Shown here: positions 41,501 through 49,746 of the stretch, piece after piece
Numbering within the stretch: position 1 is the stretch's first letter
Layout of the letters: every line of letters begins with the position of its first letter
NCBI RefSeq assembly: GCF_004297265.1
Contig: NZ_SCUT01000063.1
Span: 81,637 to 145,636 of the forward strand
Length of the DNA: 64,000 bases
Direction: 5' to 3'
Source of the DNA: Reyranella sp.
GTDB lineage: Bacteria; Pseudomonadota; Alphaproteobacteria; Reyranellales; Reyranellaceae
Made by a program: the position numbers and the translations under genes
The notes under the pieces: generated by a model
Databases searched by the model: none
The model's input: the letters and a program-made list of their open reading frames with translations, nothing else
Told to the model about the DNA's origin: nothing

Positions 41501-42367
41501 ATGGCTGCACGACCGAGCTGGGAAGGGCATCTCCGCCTTTCCCTGGTGACCTGTCCTGTCTCCCTGTGGTCGGCGACGACCGAGGCGGAGACGGTGCGTT
41601 TCAACCTGATCAATCCGAAGACGAACAATCGCATCAGGATGAAGACGGTTGACGCCGGCACCGGCGAGGAGCTGTCTCGCAGCGACCTGGTGAAGGGATT
41701 CGCAATCGCGAAGGATGAGTATGTCCTGCTCGACAAGGAGGATTTCGAGAGCGTGAAGCTCGAATCGACCCGCATCATCGACATCGAGAAGTTCGTCGCC
41801 CGCGAGACCATCGACCGCCTCTACTGGGACACGCCCTACCATCTGGTGCCCTCGGGCAAGACCGGCATCGAGGCCTTCGCCGTGATCCGGGAGGCCATGA
41901 AGCGCAGGGGTATGGTGGCGATCGGCCGGCTCGTCATGAGCACGCGCGAGCGGGTATGCGCCATCGAGATCGAAGAGGACGGGTTGGTGCTGACGACGCT
42001 GCGCACCGCCGAGGAAGTGCGCCAGCTCGACGAGATCGGTCATCCCGACCTGCCCAAGCCGAACGCGCAGATGCTGGAGATCGCCGAGAAGATCGTGGCG
42101 CAGCAGTCCGGCGAATTCGACCCCGCCGACTTCACCGATCGCTACGAGGACGCCCTGCGCGCGCTCATCGAGGAAAAGAAGAAAGGCAAGCCGGTGAAGA
42201 GCAAGCCGGTACGCGAGGACGCGGACTCCGGCGTCGTCGACCTGATGGCCGCCCTCAAGAAGAGCCTCCAGGGCAACGGCCCCGAGCGCAACCGCGCCGA
42301 ACGGTACGCTGCCGCCGCGACGGCCAACAAGAAAAAGCCTTCGACTCGGGGGCGCAAAGCGGCCTAA
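41501..42367 (+). CDS. ku: Non-homologous end-joining protein Ku
   Basis: A 288-residue bacterial Ku homodimer subunit that binds DNA ends and recruits LigD. The Ku core spans about residues 8-235, with WEGHLRLSLVTCPVSLW, IDIEKFV and YWDTPYHLVPSGKTG; the last 60 residues form a Lys/Arg-rich tail (NKKKPSTRGRKAA) that aids end binding. No ligD or primase is near, so the repair ligase must be encoded elsewhere. It ends immediately against a convergent cupin gene (42367/42368). The 193-bp upstream gap may hold its promoter; no site is clear. Confidence 0.93.
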   Translation: MAARPSWEGHLRLSLVTCPVSLWSATTEAETVRFNLINPKTNNRIRMKTVDAGTGEELSRSDLVKGFAIAKDEYVLLDKEDFESVKLESTRIIDIEKFVARETIDRLYWDTPYHLVPSGKTGIEAFAVIREAMKRRGMVAIGRLVMSTRERVCAIEIEEDGLVLTTLRTAEEVRQLDEIGHPDLPKPNAQMLEIAEKIVAQQSGEFDPADFTDRYEDALRALIEEKKKGKPVKSKPVREDADSGVVDLMAALKKSLQGNGPERNRAERYAAAATANKKKPSTRGRKAA

Positions 42368-42898
42368 TCAGGCGGGCGCCGCGCCGTTGAGGACGAACAG
42401 GACGCGGGCGATGCGGTTGGTCCGGTTCGCCCAGGCATGGTTGGTGCCGCGCTGGATCAGCACGTCGCCGACCGTCATCAGGGTCTCGCCGACATCCATC
42501 AGCGCCCAGATCTCGCCCTCGATGACGACGGCGTAGTCGACGCTTTGGGTCTTGTGGAAGCCCGGGTGCCGGGCGGCCTCGTCGTGCGCCTGCGCCGCCC
42601 CGTACTGGCGGAAGACCTCCGCCTGGTTGCCGTAGTTGCGCTCCCTGTCGGGCGGGAACTCGACGATTCGCACGACATTGCCGGCAGAGGGCGGCTCCAA
42701 CCTGAAGGGCCGCGCAGTCGGATCCGGCTCCCCTTCCCTGTTCGAGGCGGGAATCGCGTCGAGCAGCCACAGGTTGGTCAATCCGACATTGGGCGAGTGC
42801 GACGGCGAAAACGGATGCGGCGCCGGCCCATCCTCGAGGAACACCGAGCGCCCCTGGCTGTCGTGGCCCGTCACGATCCGGCGAACCGGCTTGACCAT
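42368..42898 (-). CDS. Cupin-domain protein
   Basis: A 176-residue protein with a small beta-barrel cupin domain at residues about 100-170: FHKTQSVDYAVVIEGEIWALM carries the first motif, and GDVLIQRGTNHAWANRTN the second with the metal-ligand histidine. It lacks a DNA-binding domain. Related proteins act as dioxygenases, isomerases or ligand sensors, and no substrate can be assigned. It is convergent with ku without a spacer and is on the same strand as msrA and msrB, 77 bp after the msrA start. Confidence 0.82.
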   Translation of the reverse strand: MVKPVRRIVTGHDSQGRSVFLEDGPAPHPFSPSHSPNVGLTNLWLLDAIPASNREGEPDPTARPFRLEPPSAGNVVRIVEFPPDRERNYGNQAEVFRQYGAAQAHDEAARHPGFHKTQSVDYAVVIEGEIWALMDVGETLMTVGDVLIQRGTNHAWANRTNRIARVLFVLNGAAPA

Positions 42899-42975
42899 GC
42901 GTCGTCTCCCTGAGGTTTCGACGCACTATGCCTCACCGCGCGGCGGCTTTCATCGCCGCGCGCCGCAGACCGGAT

Positions 42976-43713
42976 TCATTGGCTGACCTTGCCGCCGGAC
43001 ACGCGCAGCAGCACAGGATCGGCGCGCCATGCCGCCGGAAACAGGTGCTTCAGGCCTTCGATCTTGGGCAGGTCGAAGCGACGGATGTAGGGGCTGTTCG
43101 GGTTCAGCGTCGCGTAGTCCTGGTGGTAGGTTTCGGCGGCGAAGAAGGGCATGGCGTCGTTGAGCTGCGTCACGATCTTCTTCGGGAAGACGCGGGCCTG
43201 GTCGAGCTGGGCGATATAGGCCTCGGCGATCCGGCGCTGCGCCGGATCGGCGAAGAACAGGGCCGAGCGGTATTGCGTGCCGACATCGGGGCCCTGGCGA
43301 TTGAGCTGCGTCGGATCGTGGGCCACCGAGAAGAAGATCTGCAGGATCTGGCCGTAGCTGACGATGCCCGGATCGAACGTCACTTCGACGGCTTCGGCAT
43401 GTCCGGTACGGCCTGACGTGACCATATCGTAGAATGCCTTGTCCTTGGGACCGCCGGCGTAACCCGAAACGGCGCGGCTTACGCCCTTTACATGCTGGTA
43501 CACGGCCTGCACGCCCCAGAAGCAGCCGCCGGCCAGCACCGCGGTCTCCGTCGTGGCCCCGGGCTTGCGCTCGTCGAGCGTTGGCGCGGGCACCACGACC
43601 ATCGCCTCCTGCGCCCCGGCCGGCCAGATGCCGTATAGCGTCGCGCCCGCGAGCGCCAATCCCGAAAAGCGGAGCGCCGCGCGGCGGCCTCGATCAAAGC
43701 GGATACCGGTCAT
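42976..43713 (-). CDS. msrA: Exported peptide-methionine (S)-S-oxide reductase MsrA
   Basis: A 245-residue MsrA with an N-terminal export signal (GRRAALRFSGLALAGATLYGIWPAGAQ), an Arg pair before a hydrophobic stretch, possibly Tat-dependent. The catalytic signature GGCFWGVQAVYQ is near residue 62, and the YHQDY region is downstream; resolving cysteines near the C-terminus are not obvious. It reduces the S-epimer of methionine sulfoxide in exported proteins. ATG 43713 is chosen because it adds the signal directly. It follows msrB by 29 bp, and the pair forms a periplasmic repair operon. Confidence 0.92.
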   Translation of the reverse strand: MTGIRFDRGRRAALRFSGLALAGATLYGIWPAGAQEAMVVVPAPTLDERKPGATTETAVLAGGCFWGVQAVYQHVKGVSRAVSGYAGGPKDKAFYDMVTSGRTGHAEAVEVTFDPGIVSYGQILQIFFSVAHDPTQLNRQGPDVGTQYRSALFFADPAQRRIAEAYIAQLDQARVFPKKIVTQLNDAMPFFAAETYHQDYATLNPNSPYIRRFDLPKIEGLKHLFPAAWRADPVLLRVSGGKVSQ

Positions 43714-43742
43714 GGAGCCCTCTTGATGTTGCAGACGTAACG

Positions 43743-44261
43743 CTAGGTGGCCGCGACGGCGAAGGTCATGGCCGCGCCGTTCATGCAGTAGCGCAGGCCG
43801 GTCGGCTTCGGCCCGTCGTCGAAGACATGCCCGAGATGGCCGCCGCACTGGGCGCAATGCACCGAAATGCGCTTCATGAAGAAAGTAGTGTCGATTTCGG
43901 TGCCGACCGCCCCGTCGAGCGGTGCCCAGAAACTCGGCCAGCCGGTACGGCTGTTAAACTTGGTGGCCGACGAGAACAAATCGAGCTGGCATCCGGCGCA
44001 GGAAAATATGCCCTTGCGGTGCTCGTCGTTCAGCGGGCTCGAATAGGGCCGCTCAGTGCCGTTGCCTCTCAGCACCGCGTATTGCGGCGCTGTCAGGAGC
44101 TTCCTCCATTCGGCGTCGGGGTGGGTCACCTTGAAGGCCGCTTCGGCAGCGGCAGGCCGCGCGCGCCACGGCATGGCCCCGAGCAGTGCCGCGGCGGCAA
44201 GTCCGACGCCGGCCCCCAGCATCAGGACGTTCCTTCTGTTCGGCAGGACGGAATCCGACAT
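43743..44261 (-). CDS. msrB: Exported peptide-methionine (R)-S-oxide reductase MsrB
   Basis: A 172-residue MsrB. A signal resembling a Tat motif, NRRNVLMLGAGVGLAAAALLG, occupies residues about 8-30. The zinc-binding CxxC pairs CAGC (near 88) and CAQC (near 136) and the catalytic cysteine in LRYCMNGAAM near the C-terminus are all present, with the WPSFW substrate loop. It reduces the R-epimer and complements MsrA. It is the first gene of the exported msrBA operon; a hairpin lies upstream at 44306-44346. Confidence 0.93.
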   Translation of the reverse strand: MSDSVLPNRRNVLMLGAGVGLAAAALLGAMPWRARPAAAEAAFKVTHPDAEWRKLLTAPQYAVLRGNGTERPYSSPLNDEHRKGIFSCAGCQLDLFSSATKFNSRTGWPSFWAPLDGAVGTEIDTTFFMKRISVHCAQCGGHLGHVFDDGPKPTGLRYCMNGAAMTFAVAAT

Positions 44262-44305
44262 GATGGCCTCCTCAACGCATCGTGAGGGTCTGCCGACATG
44301 TGGGC

Positions 44306-44346
44306 CCGGCCGTCTCCATATCCAACTAAAGATATCGAGAGGCCGG
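44306..44346. promoter_or_regulatory. Long imperfect hairpin between msrB and aminotransferase genes
   Basis: CCGGCC-G-TCTC-C-ATATC (44306-44322) pairs with GATAT-C-GAGA-GGCCGG (44331-44346): 15 bp with one bulge and one mismatch, and an 8-nt loop. Reading leftward it lies after the aminotransferase stop and before msrB, so it may end the former transcript or lie in the msrB leader. Confidence 0.4.
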
Positions 44347-44426
44347 CGTGACCGTCCCTCGCCCCTGTATTCGGGCGGATGCTCGAAAACGTTACATCCG
44401 CCGGGCGCGCGTCGTGGGATTGCCCC

Positions 44427-45800
44427 CTACAGCCCGAGGTCCTTCTTGGCGTCGTCGAGCGCCAGCCTGAAGCGCTTGCACATCTCGCCGATCTGCTCCT
44501 CGGTGATTATGAGCGGCGGCGTGAAGGCGATGCGGTCGCCGATGGCGCGGACGATCAGCCCATGACGCAGCGCATGGTCCATCACCATCGTCCCGACCTT
44601 CTGCTCCGGTGCCCACGGTGTGCGCGCCTTGGCATCTTTCATCAGCTCGACACCGGTGAACAGGCCGACGCCGCGCACGTCGCCGACCAGCGGATGGCCG
44701 CGGAACGCCTCCAGCCCCGCCTGCATCACCGGCCCGACCTTGCGGACCTGGCCCACGATGTCGCGCTCCTCGTAGATCTTGAGGGTCTCCAGCGCGACGG
44801 CGCAGGCGACCGGATGGGCGCCGTAGGTGAAGCCGTGGCCGAACGTGCCGTTGGTGGCGCTCAGGCTCTCGACCGCGTCGTAGACCTTGTCGGAGATCAT
44901 CAGCGCCGAGATCGGCTGGTAGGCCGCGGACAGCGCCTTGGCGCACGAGATCATGTCGGGCTGGATGCCGTAGGTCTCGCAGCCCCACATGTTGCCGGTG
45001 CGGCCGAAGCCCGCGATCACCTCGTCGGCGATCAGCAGCACGTCGTACTTGCGGAGCACCTTCTGGATCTTCTCCCAGTAGGTGCGCGGCGGGGTGATGG
45101 CGCCGCCGCCGCCCTGCACCGGTTCGCCGAAGAAGGCCGCGACCGTGTCGGGCCCCTCGGCCAGGATCAGCGCCTCGAGGTTGGCGGCCATGCGGTCGGA
45201 GAACTGCTCCTCGGTCTCGCCCTCATTGTGGAAGCGGTAATAGTGCGGATTGTCGGTGTGCTTGAACATCGGCAGCGGGATGTCGAAGCCGGCCCGCATG
45301 TGCGGCTGGCCCGAGACGCTGACCGAGGCCACCGTGTTGCCGTGATAGCCGCGCTCGCGGCCGATGATCTTCTTCTTCTCCGGTTTGCCGATGGCGTTGT
45401 GGTAATACCAGACCAGCTTGATGGCGGCGTCGTTGGCCTCCGAGCCCGAGCACTGGAAGAGCACGCGGCTCATCGGCTTGGGCGCGATCGACAGAAGCTT
45501 CTCGGCGAGGTCGACGCTGGCCAGGTGCCCCTTGTCGAAGAACGTATGATAGTAGGGCAGATCGAGGAGCTGCCTGTAGCCGGCCTCGGCCAGCCGCTTC
45601 TCCGAGAAGCCCAGCGATGCGCACCACAGCCCCGCCATCGCCTCGATATACTCCTTGCCCGACTCGTCGATCACATGGATGCCGTTGCCGCGTGCCATGA
45701 GCGTACCGCCCTGCTCGCGATAGGTCTTCAGTTCCGTCTGCTGGTGCACCAGGTAGCGCTGGTCCCGCGCGTGCGGCGAGTTGGCGTGCAGTCCGTCCAT
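44427..45800 (-). CDS. Class III aminotransferase (omega-transaminase family)
   Basis: A 457-residue PLP enzyme. Family motifs are FQCSGSEANDAAIKL near residue 115, the pyridoxal-anchoring region DEVIAGFGRTG, and the lysine in ISCAKALSAAYQP near 290. It transfers an amino group from a beta- or omega-amino acid, polyamine or similar amine to pyruvate or another keto acid. An in-frame ATG at 45806 exists, but 45800 has GAGAGG six bases upstream. It lies just downstream of the peptide-type ABC transporter on the same strand, suggesting a shared role in amine use. Confidence 0.9.
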   Translation of the reverse strand: MDGLHANSPHARDQRYLVHQQTELKTYREQGGTLMARGNGIHVIDESGKEYIEAMAGLWCASLGFSEKRLAEAGYRQLLDLPYYHTFFDKGHLASVDLAEKLLSIAPKPMSRVLFQCSGSEANDAAIKLVWYYHNAIGKPEKKKIIGRERGYHGNTVASVSVSGQPHMRAGFDIPLPMFKHTDNPHYYRFHNEGETEEQFSDRMAANLEALILAEGPDTVAAFFGEPVQGGGGAITPPRTYWEKIQKVLRKYDVLLIADEVIAGFGRTGNMWGCETYGIQPDMISCAKALSAAYQPISALMISDKVYDAVESLSATNGTFGHGFTYGAHPVACAVALETLKIYEERDIVGQVRKVGPVMQAGLEAFRGHPLVGDVRGVGLFTGVELMKDAKARTPWAPEQKVGTMVMDHALRHGLIVRAIGDRIAFTPPLIITEEQIGEMCKRFRLALDDAKKDLGL

Positions 45801-45896
45801 GATCATCCTCTCTCAATGCAAATTACGCACGGGGCAAATTTCACACGGGCCCGGCCCGCGCCTCGTGTATGCAAGAATCATTCTATCACTCCGGCC

Positions 45897-46904
45897 TCAT
45901 CCGAGGGGCCGCCGGATCACTTCACCAACCACCTCGACCCGATGGCAGCGCACCCATTGGCCCGGCACGAGCTCACGCAGCTCCGGCATGGTCTGGCGGC
46001 AGGCCGGCTCCGCCGCCGGACAGCGCGCCGCGAAGCGGCAACCGGGCGGCGGATCGATGGGACTGGGCGGATCGCCAGTCAGGCGAATGCGCCGGTTCGC
46101 ACGCTCGCGTCCGCCGCGTACGGTCGGCACGGCAGACATCAGCGCCACGCTGTAGGGATGGAGCGGTCGCGCAAAGAACGCCGTGCGCGGGGCGCGTTCG
46201 ACGATCTGCCCGAGATACATGACCGCCACCTCGTCGGCGACATGCTTCACCACGGCCATGTCGTGCGAAATAAAGACATAGGTGATGCCGAGCCGGCGCT
46301 TGAGCTGCTGCAGCAGGTTCAGGATCTGCGCGCGAATCGCCACGTCGAGGGCCGATACCGGCTCGTCGCAGACCAGCAGATCGGGCGCCGGCGCAAGCGC
46401 CCGGGCGATGTTGATACGCTGGCGCTGGCCACCGGAGAACTGGTGCGGAAAGAGGCCCTGGCTCTCGGGCCGCAGGCCCACCGCCGCGAACAACTCGGCC
46501 ACGCGCGCCTCGCGCTCGGCGGGCGTGCCGATCCCCAGCACGTCGAGCGGCGAGCGCACGATGGCGCCGGCCCTGACCCGCGGATTGAGGGAAGAGTACG
46601 GATCCTGGAAGACGTACTGCATGCGCCGGCGCATGCGGCGCATCTCCTCGCCGCCCAGCGCCGTAACATCGGTCCCACCGATGGCGATGCGGCCCGACGT
46701 GACCGGCACCAGCCGCAGCAGGCCGCGCGCCACTGTCGTCTTCCCCGAGCCCGATTCGCCGACGATGCCCAGGGTCGTGCCCTTCTCGACATCGAACGAG
46801 ACGCCGTCCACGGCGCGCACGGTTTCGCGAGGCTTCAGCGGATTGAGATTCGGCCGCGCGAAGTGGACTTTCAGATCGCGGACGGACACCAGGGGCGCAC
46901 TCAC
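45897..46904 (-). CDS. Peptide-type ABC transporter ATP-binding protein (DppF/OppF-like)
   Basis: A 335-residue ATPase. Walker A is GESGSGKTT near residue 48, the signature is FSGGQRQR, Walker B is LLVCDEP, and an H-loop HDM follows. The C-terminal oligopeptide-transporter extension ends with the Cys-containing CRFAARCPAAEPACRQ segment, a feature of the Dpp/Opp/Nik subfamily. The start is GTG, overlapping the TGA of the partner gene (GTGA). It is the last gene of a five-gene operon. Confidence 0.92.
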   Translation of the reverse strand: MSAPLVSVRDLKVHFARPNLNPLKPRETVRAVDGVSFDVEKGTTLGIVGESGSGKTTVARGLLRLVPVTSGRIAIGGTDVTALGGEEMRRMRRRMQYVFQDPYSSLNPRVRAGAIVRSPLDVLGIGTPAEREARVAELFAAVGLRPESQGLFPHQFSGGQRQRINIARALAPAPDLLVCDEPVSALDVAIRAQILNLLQQLKRRLGITYVFISHDMAVVKHVADEVAVMYLGQIVERAPRTAFFARPLHPYSVALMSAVPTVRGGRERANRRIRLTGDPPSPIDPPPGCRFAARCPAAEPACRQTMPELRELVPGQWVRCHRVEVVGEVIRRPLG

Positions 46905-47899
46905 GACGCCGCTCCCTCCTGCAGCCAGCAGGCCACCCGGTGACCCGCTGAAAGGACGGTCGTGGGCGGCATCTCGGCGAGGCAGCGCGGCATGGCCTCG
47001 GCGCAACGGTCGGCGAAGGGACAGCCCTTGGGCAGGTCCCAGACCGACGGCACCATGCCGGCGATCTCCAGCAGGTCGGCCCCTGGCGCCTCCTCGGCAT
47101 CGAGATCGGGGACACAAGCGATCAGGCCGCGCGTATAGGGATGGGCCGGCGCCGACAGGATATCCGCGGTGGATGCTTCCTCGACGACTCGGCCGCCATA
47201 CATGACGGCCACGCGATCGGTCATCTCCGCGATCACCCCCATGTCATGGGTGATGAGGATCAATCCCATGCCGCTGCGGGCGCGCAATTCGCGCAGCAGC
47301 TCGAATATCTGCGCCTGGACCGTGACGTCGAGCGCGGTGGTCGGCTCGTCGGCGATCAGAAGCCGCGGCTCGCAGCCGATCGCCATGGCGATCATGACCC
47401 GCTGCCGCATGCCGCCCGAGAGCTGGTGAGGATATTCGTCGACCCGGCGCTCGGGTGCGGGAATGCCGACCGCCTTCAGGAGCTCGATCGCCCGGGCGCG
47501 CGCCGCGCGCGCATCGAGCTTCAGGTGCTTGACCAGGGTCTCGGAGAGCTGGTCGCCGATCGTCAGCACCGGATTGAGCGAGGTCATCGGCTCCTGGAAG
47601 ATCATGCCGATGCGATGGCCCCGGACGTCCCGCAGGCGCTGCTCGGAGGCCTGCAGGAGATCCTCGCCCTCGAACACGATCCGGCCGCCGGAGATGCGGC
47701 CCGGCGGCGATGGCACGAGCCGCAGGATGGCGAGTGCGGTCATGCTCTTGCCGCAGCCCGATTCGCCCACGATGCCCAGGGTCTCGTTGGTCGTAAGCGT
47801 GATCGCCACGTCGTTCAGCACGCGCGCGGTGCGGCCGCCGCCGCGGAACTCGACGGACAGGCCCGAGATGTCGAGAAGGGTCGTGGAACGACCGTCCAT
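46901..47899 (-). CDS. Peptide-type ABC transporter ATP-binding protein (DppD/OppD-like)
   Basis: A 332-residue ATPase, partner of the downstream DppF-like subunit. Walker A is GESGCGKSM, the signature LSGGMRQR, and Walker B LLIADEP, with GMIFQEPMTSLNP between them. The C-terminal oligopeptide extension with CPFADRCAEAMPRC is present. Its ATG shares the A of the upstream permease stop (TGATG). Two different ATPases with two permeases are the normal heteromeric form of Dpp/Opp importers. Confidence 0.92.
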   Translation of the reverse strand: MDGRSTTLLDISGLSVEFRGGGRTARVLNDVAITLTTNETLGIVGESGCGKSMTALAILRLVPSPPGRISGGRIVFEGEDLLQASEQRLRDVRGHRIGMIFQEPMTSLNPVLTIGDQLSETLVKHLKLDARAARARAIELLKAVGIPAPERRVDEYPHQLSGGMRQRVMIAMAIGCEPRLLIADEPTTALDVTVQAQIFELLRELRARSGMGLILITHDMGVIAEMTDRVAVMYGGRVVEEASTADILSAPAHPYTRGLIACVPDLDAEEAPGADLLEIAGMVPSVWDLPKGCPFADRCAEAMPRCLAEMPPTTVLSAGHRVACWLQEGAAS

Positions 47900-48768
47900 C
47901 AGCGACGCTCCCGCAGTTTGGGATTCAGGGCATCGTTCAGCCCGTCGCCGATCAGGCTGACGGCCAGTACGGTGAGGAAGATCATCAGGCCGGGAAAGGT
48001 CACGGCCCACCAGCTCGACAGCATGTAGGACCGGCTCGATCCGATCATCAGTCCCCAGCTCATCCGGTTGGGATCGCCCAGCCCCAGGAACGACAGGCTG
48101 GCTTCGAACAGGATCGCCGCGCCGACCGCCAGGGTGGCGGACACGACCAGCGGCGGCAGGGCATTTGGCAGGATCACCTTCCACATGATGCGTCCGCGCC
48201 GCGCCCCGATCGCCAGTTCGGCGGCGACGAAATCGTATTGCTTGATCTTGAGGAATTCCGCGCGCGTGAGGCGGGCCGTGCCGGGCCAGCTCACGACGCC
48301 GATCGCGAGCACGACGGTGGTGAGGGTCGGCGAGAACAGCGTCACCAGCACCATGGCGAAGAGCAGCGACGGCAGGACCTGGAAGAACTCCGTGAAGCGC
48401 ATCAGTGCCTCGTCGACCGTGCCGCCGAAATAGCCCGCGACGGCGCCGATCGTGATGCCGATCACGACAGAGATCAGCGCGGCGGCGGCGCCGACCGTCA
48501 AGGTCGCCCGGCCGCCATAGATCAGGCCGGTCAGCACGTCCCTGCCCTGCTGGTCCGAGCCCAGCAAGGCGCCCTCGCTGAACGGCGGCGAGAGCGGCGC
48601 AGCCACGATGTCGAAGGGATCCGCGACGTAGACCAGCGGACCGATCAGGCTCACCAGCAGAATGGCGACCAGCAGCACCAGGCCGCACACGGCCACCGGG
48701 CTGCGGGCGAACATGCGCATCGCCTCCAGCGAGGGATGCTCCACCCTCGGAACGCCGGCGATGCTCAC
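47899..48768 (-). CDS. Peptide-type ABC transporter permease (DppC/OppC-like)
   Basis: A 289-residue inner-membrane permease with about six helices. The N-terminal OppC domain has SPVAVCGLVLLVAILLVSL, followed by LLGSDQQGRDVL, and the EAA loop lies near ARRGRIMWKVILPNALPPLVV, which docks onto the ATPases. The start is GTG (GTGA overlap with the DppB-like stop), and the end is joined to the next gene by TGATG. Together with DppB it forms the channel. Confidence 0.9.
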   Translation of the reverse strand: MSIAGVPRVEHPSLEAMRMFARSPVAVCGLVLLVAILLVSLIGPLVYVADPFDIVAAPLSPPFSEGALLGSDQQGRDVLTGLIYGGRATLTVGAAAALISVVIGITIGAVAGYFGGTVDEALMRFTEFFQVLPSLLFAMVLVTLFSPTLTTVVLAIGVVSWPGTARLTRAEFLKIKQYDFVAAELAIGARRGRIMWKVILPNALPPLVVSATLAVGAAILFEASLSFLGLGDPNRMSWGLMIGSSRSYMLSSWWAVTFPGLMIFLTVLAVSLIGDGLNDALNPKLRERR

Positions 48769-49739
48769 GACGCCTTGATCCGCGGATCGGCCAGGCGGTA
48801 GCAGACGTCGACGAGCTGGTTGGCCACGATCACCAGAAGCGAGGAGAAGAACAGCAAGCCGAGCAAGGTGGGATAGTCGCGGCGCAGCACCGAATCGAAG
48901 GCGAGACGCCCCAGCCCCGGCCAGTTGAACACGGTCTCGACCACGATGGCCCCGGCCAGCAGGTTGCCGAACTGAAGGCCGACGATGGTGATGATCGGCA
49001 GCATGGCGTTGCGGAAGGCGTGCTTGAAGAACACCTTCCGCTCCTCCAGCCCCTTGGCTCGCGCCGTGCGGACATAGTCCGACCCCAGCACATCGAGCAT
49101 GCTCGCCCGGGTGAGCCGGCTGTACTGGGCGAGATAGACGACCGCCAGGGACACCGCAGGCAGCACGAGATGGTGCGCGACATCGACCGAATCGAGCAGC
49201 CAACCGCCACTGACCGCCGCCGCGGTCATGCCGGAGACCGGCAGGATGGGAATCACCGAGGCGAACAGGATGATCAGCAGCATGCCGGTCCAGAAGACGG
49301 GCGCAGAGTAGCCGATCACCGAGACGACGGTGATGAACTGCGAAAGAAGACCGTTGGGCCGCCGCGAGGCCAGCACGCCCAGCGTCGTGCCGCTCAGCAC
49401 CGCCACCACCAGCGCGGTCAGCACCAGCAGCAGGGTCGCCGGCAGTCGCTGCAGGATCAGCGACAGGACCGGCAGGTTGAAGAAATAGGAGTAGCCCAGA
49501 TTTCCCGAGGCGAAGCGCTCGAGATAGATGCCGAGTTGAACGAGCGTGGGCTGGTCGAGACCGTACTCGCTGCGCAGGCCGGCCCGGATCTCCTCCGTCA
49601 TCCCGCCCATCTGCCCCGCCAGCGTGTCGACGGGGTCGCCGGGCGCCAGCCGGATCAGCAGGAAGCTCAGGACCAGGACCCCGATCACGAGGATCGCGGC
49701 ATAGAATAGGCGCCGCGCCGCGAAGAGGATCAACGCCAC
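48765..49739 (-). CDS. Peptide-type ABC transporter permease (DppB/OppB-like)
   Basis: A 324-residue permease with six predicted helices and a GTG start. Family features are the N-terminal ARRLFYAAILVIGVLVLSFLL, RLAPGDPV and the EAA-type loop YVRTARAKGLEERKVFFKHAFRNAMLP near residue 215. This is the typical DppB length. It begins seven bases after the binding-protein gene and overlaps dppC-like by GTGA. Confidence 0.92.
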   Translation of the reverse strand: MALILFAARRLFYAAILVIGVLVLSFLLIRLAPGDPVDTLAGQMGGMTEEIRAGLRSEYGLDQPTLVQLGIYLERFASGNLGYSYFFNLPVLSLILQRLPATLLLVLTALVVAVLSGTTLGVLASRRPNGLLSQFITVVSVIGYSAPVFWTGMLLIILFASVIPILPVSGMTAAAVSGGWLLDSVDVAHHLVLPAVSLAVVYLAQYSRLTRASMLDVLGSDYVRTARAKGLEERKVFFKHAFRNAMLPIITIVGLQFGNLLAGAIVVETVFNWPGLGRLAFDSVLRRDYPTLLGLLFFSSLLVIVANQLVDVCYRLADPRIKAS

Positions 49740-49746
49740 GCCGCGC

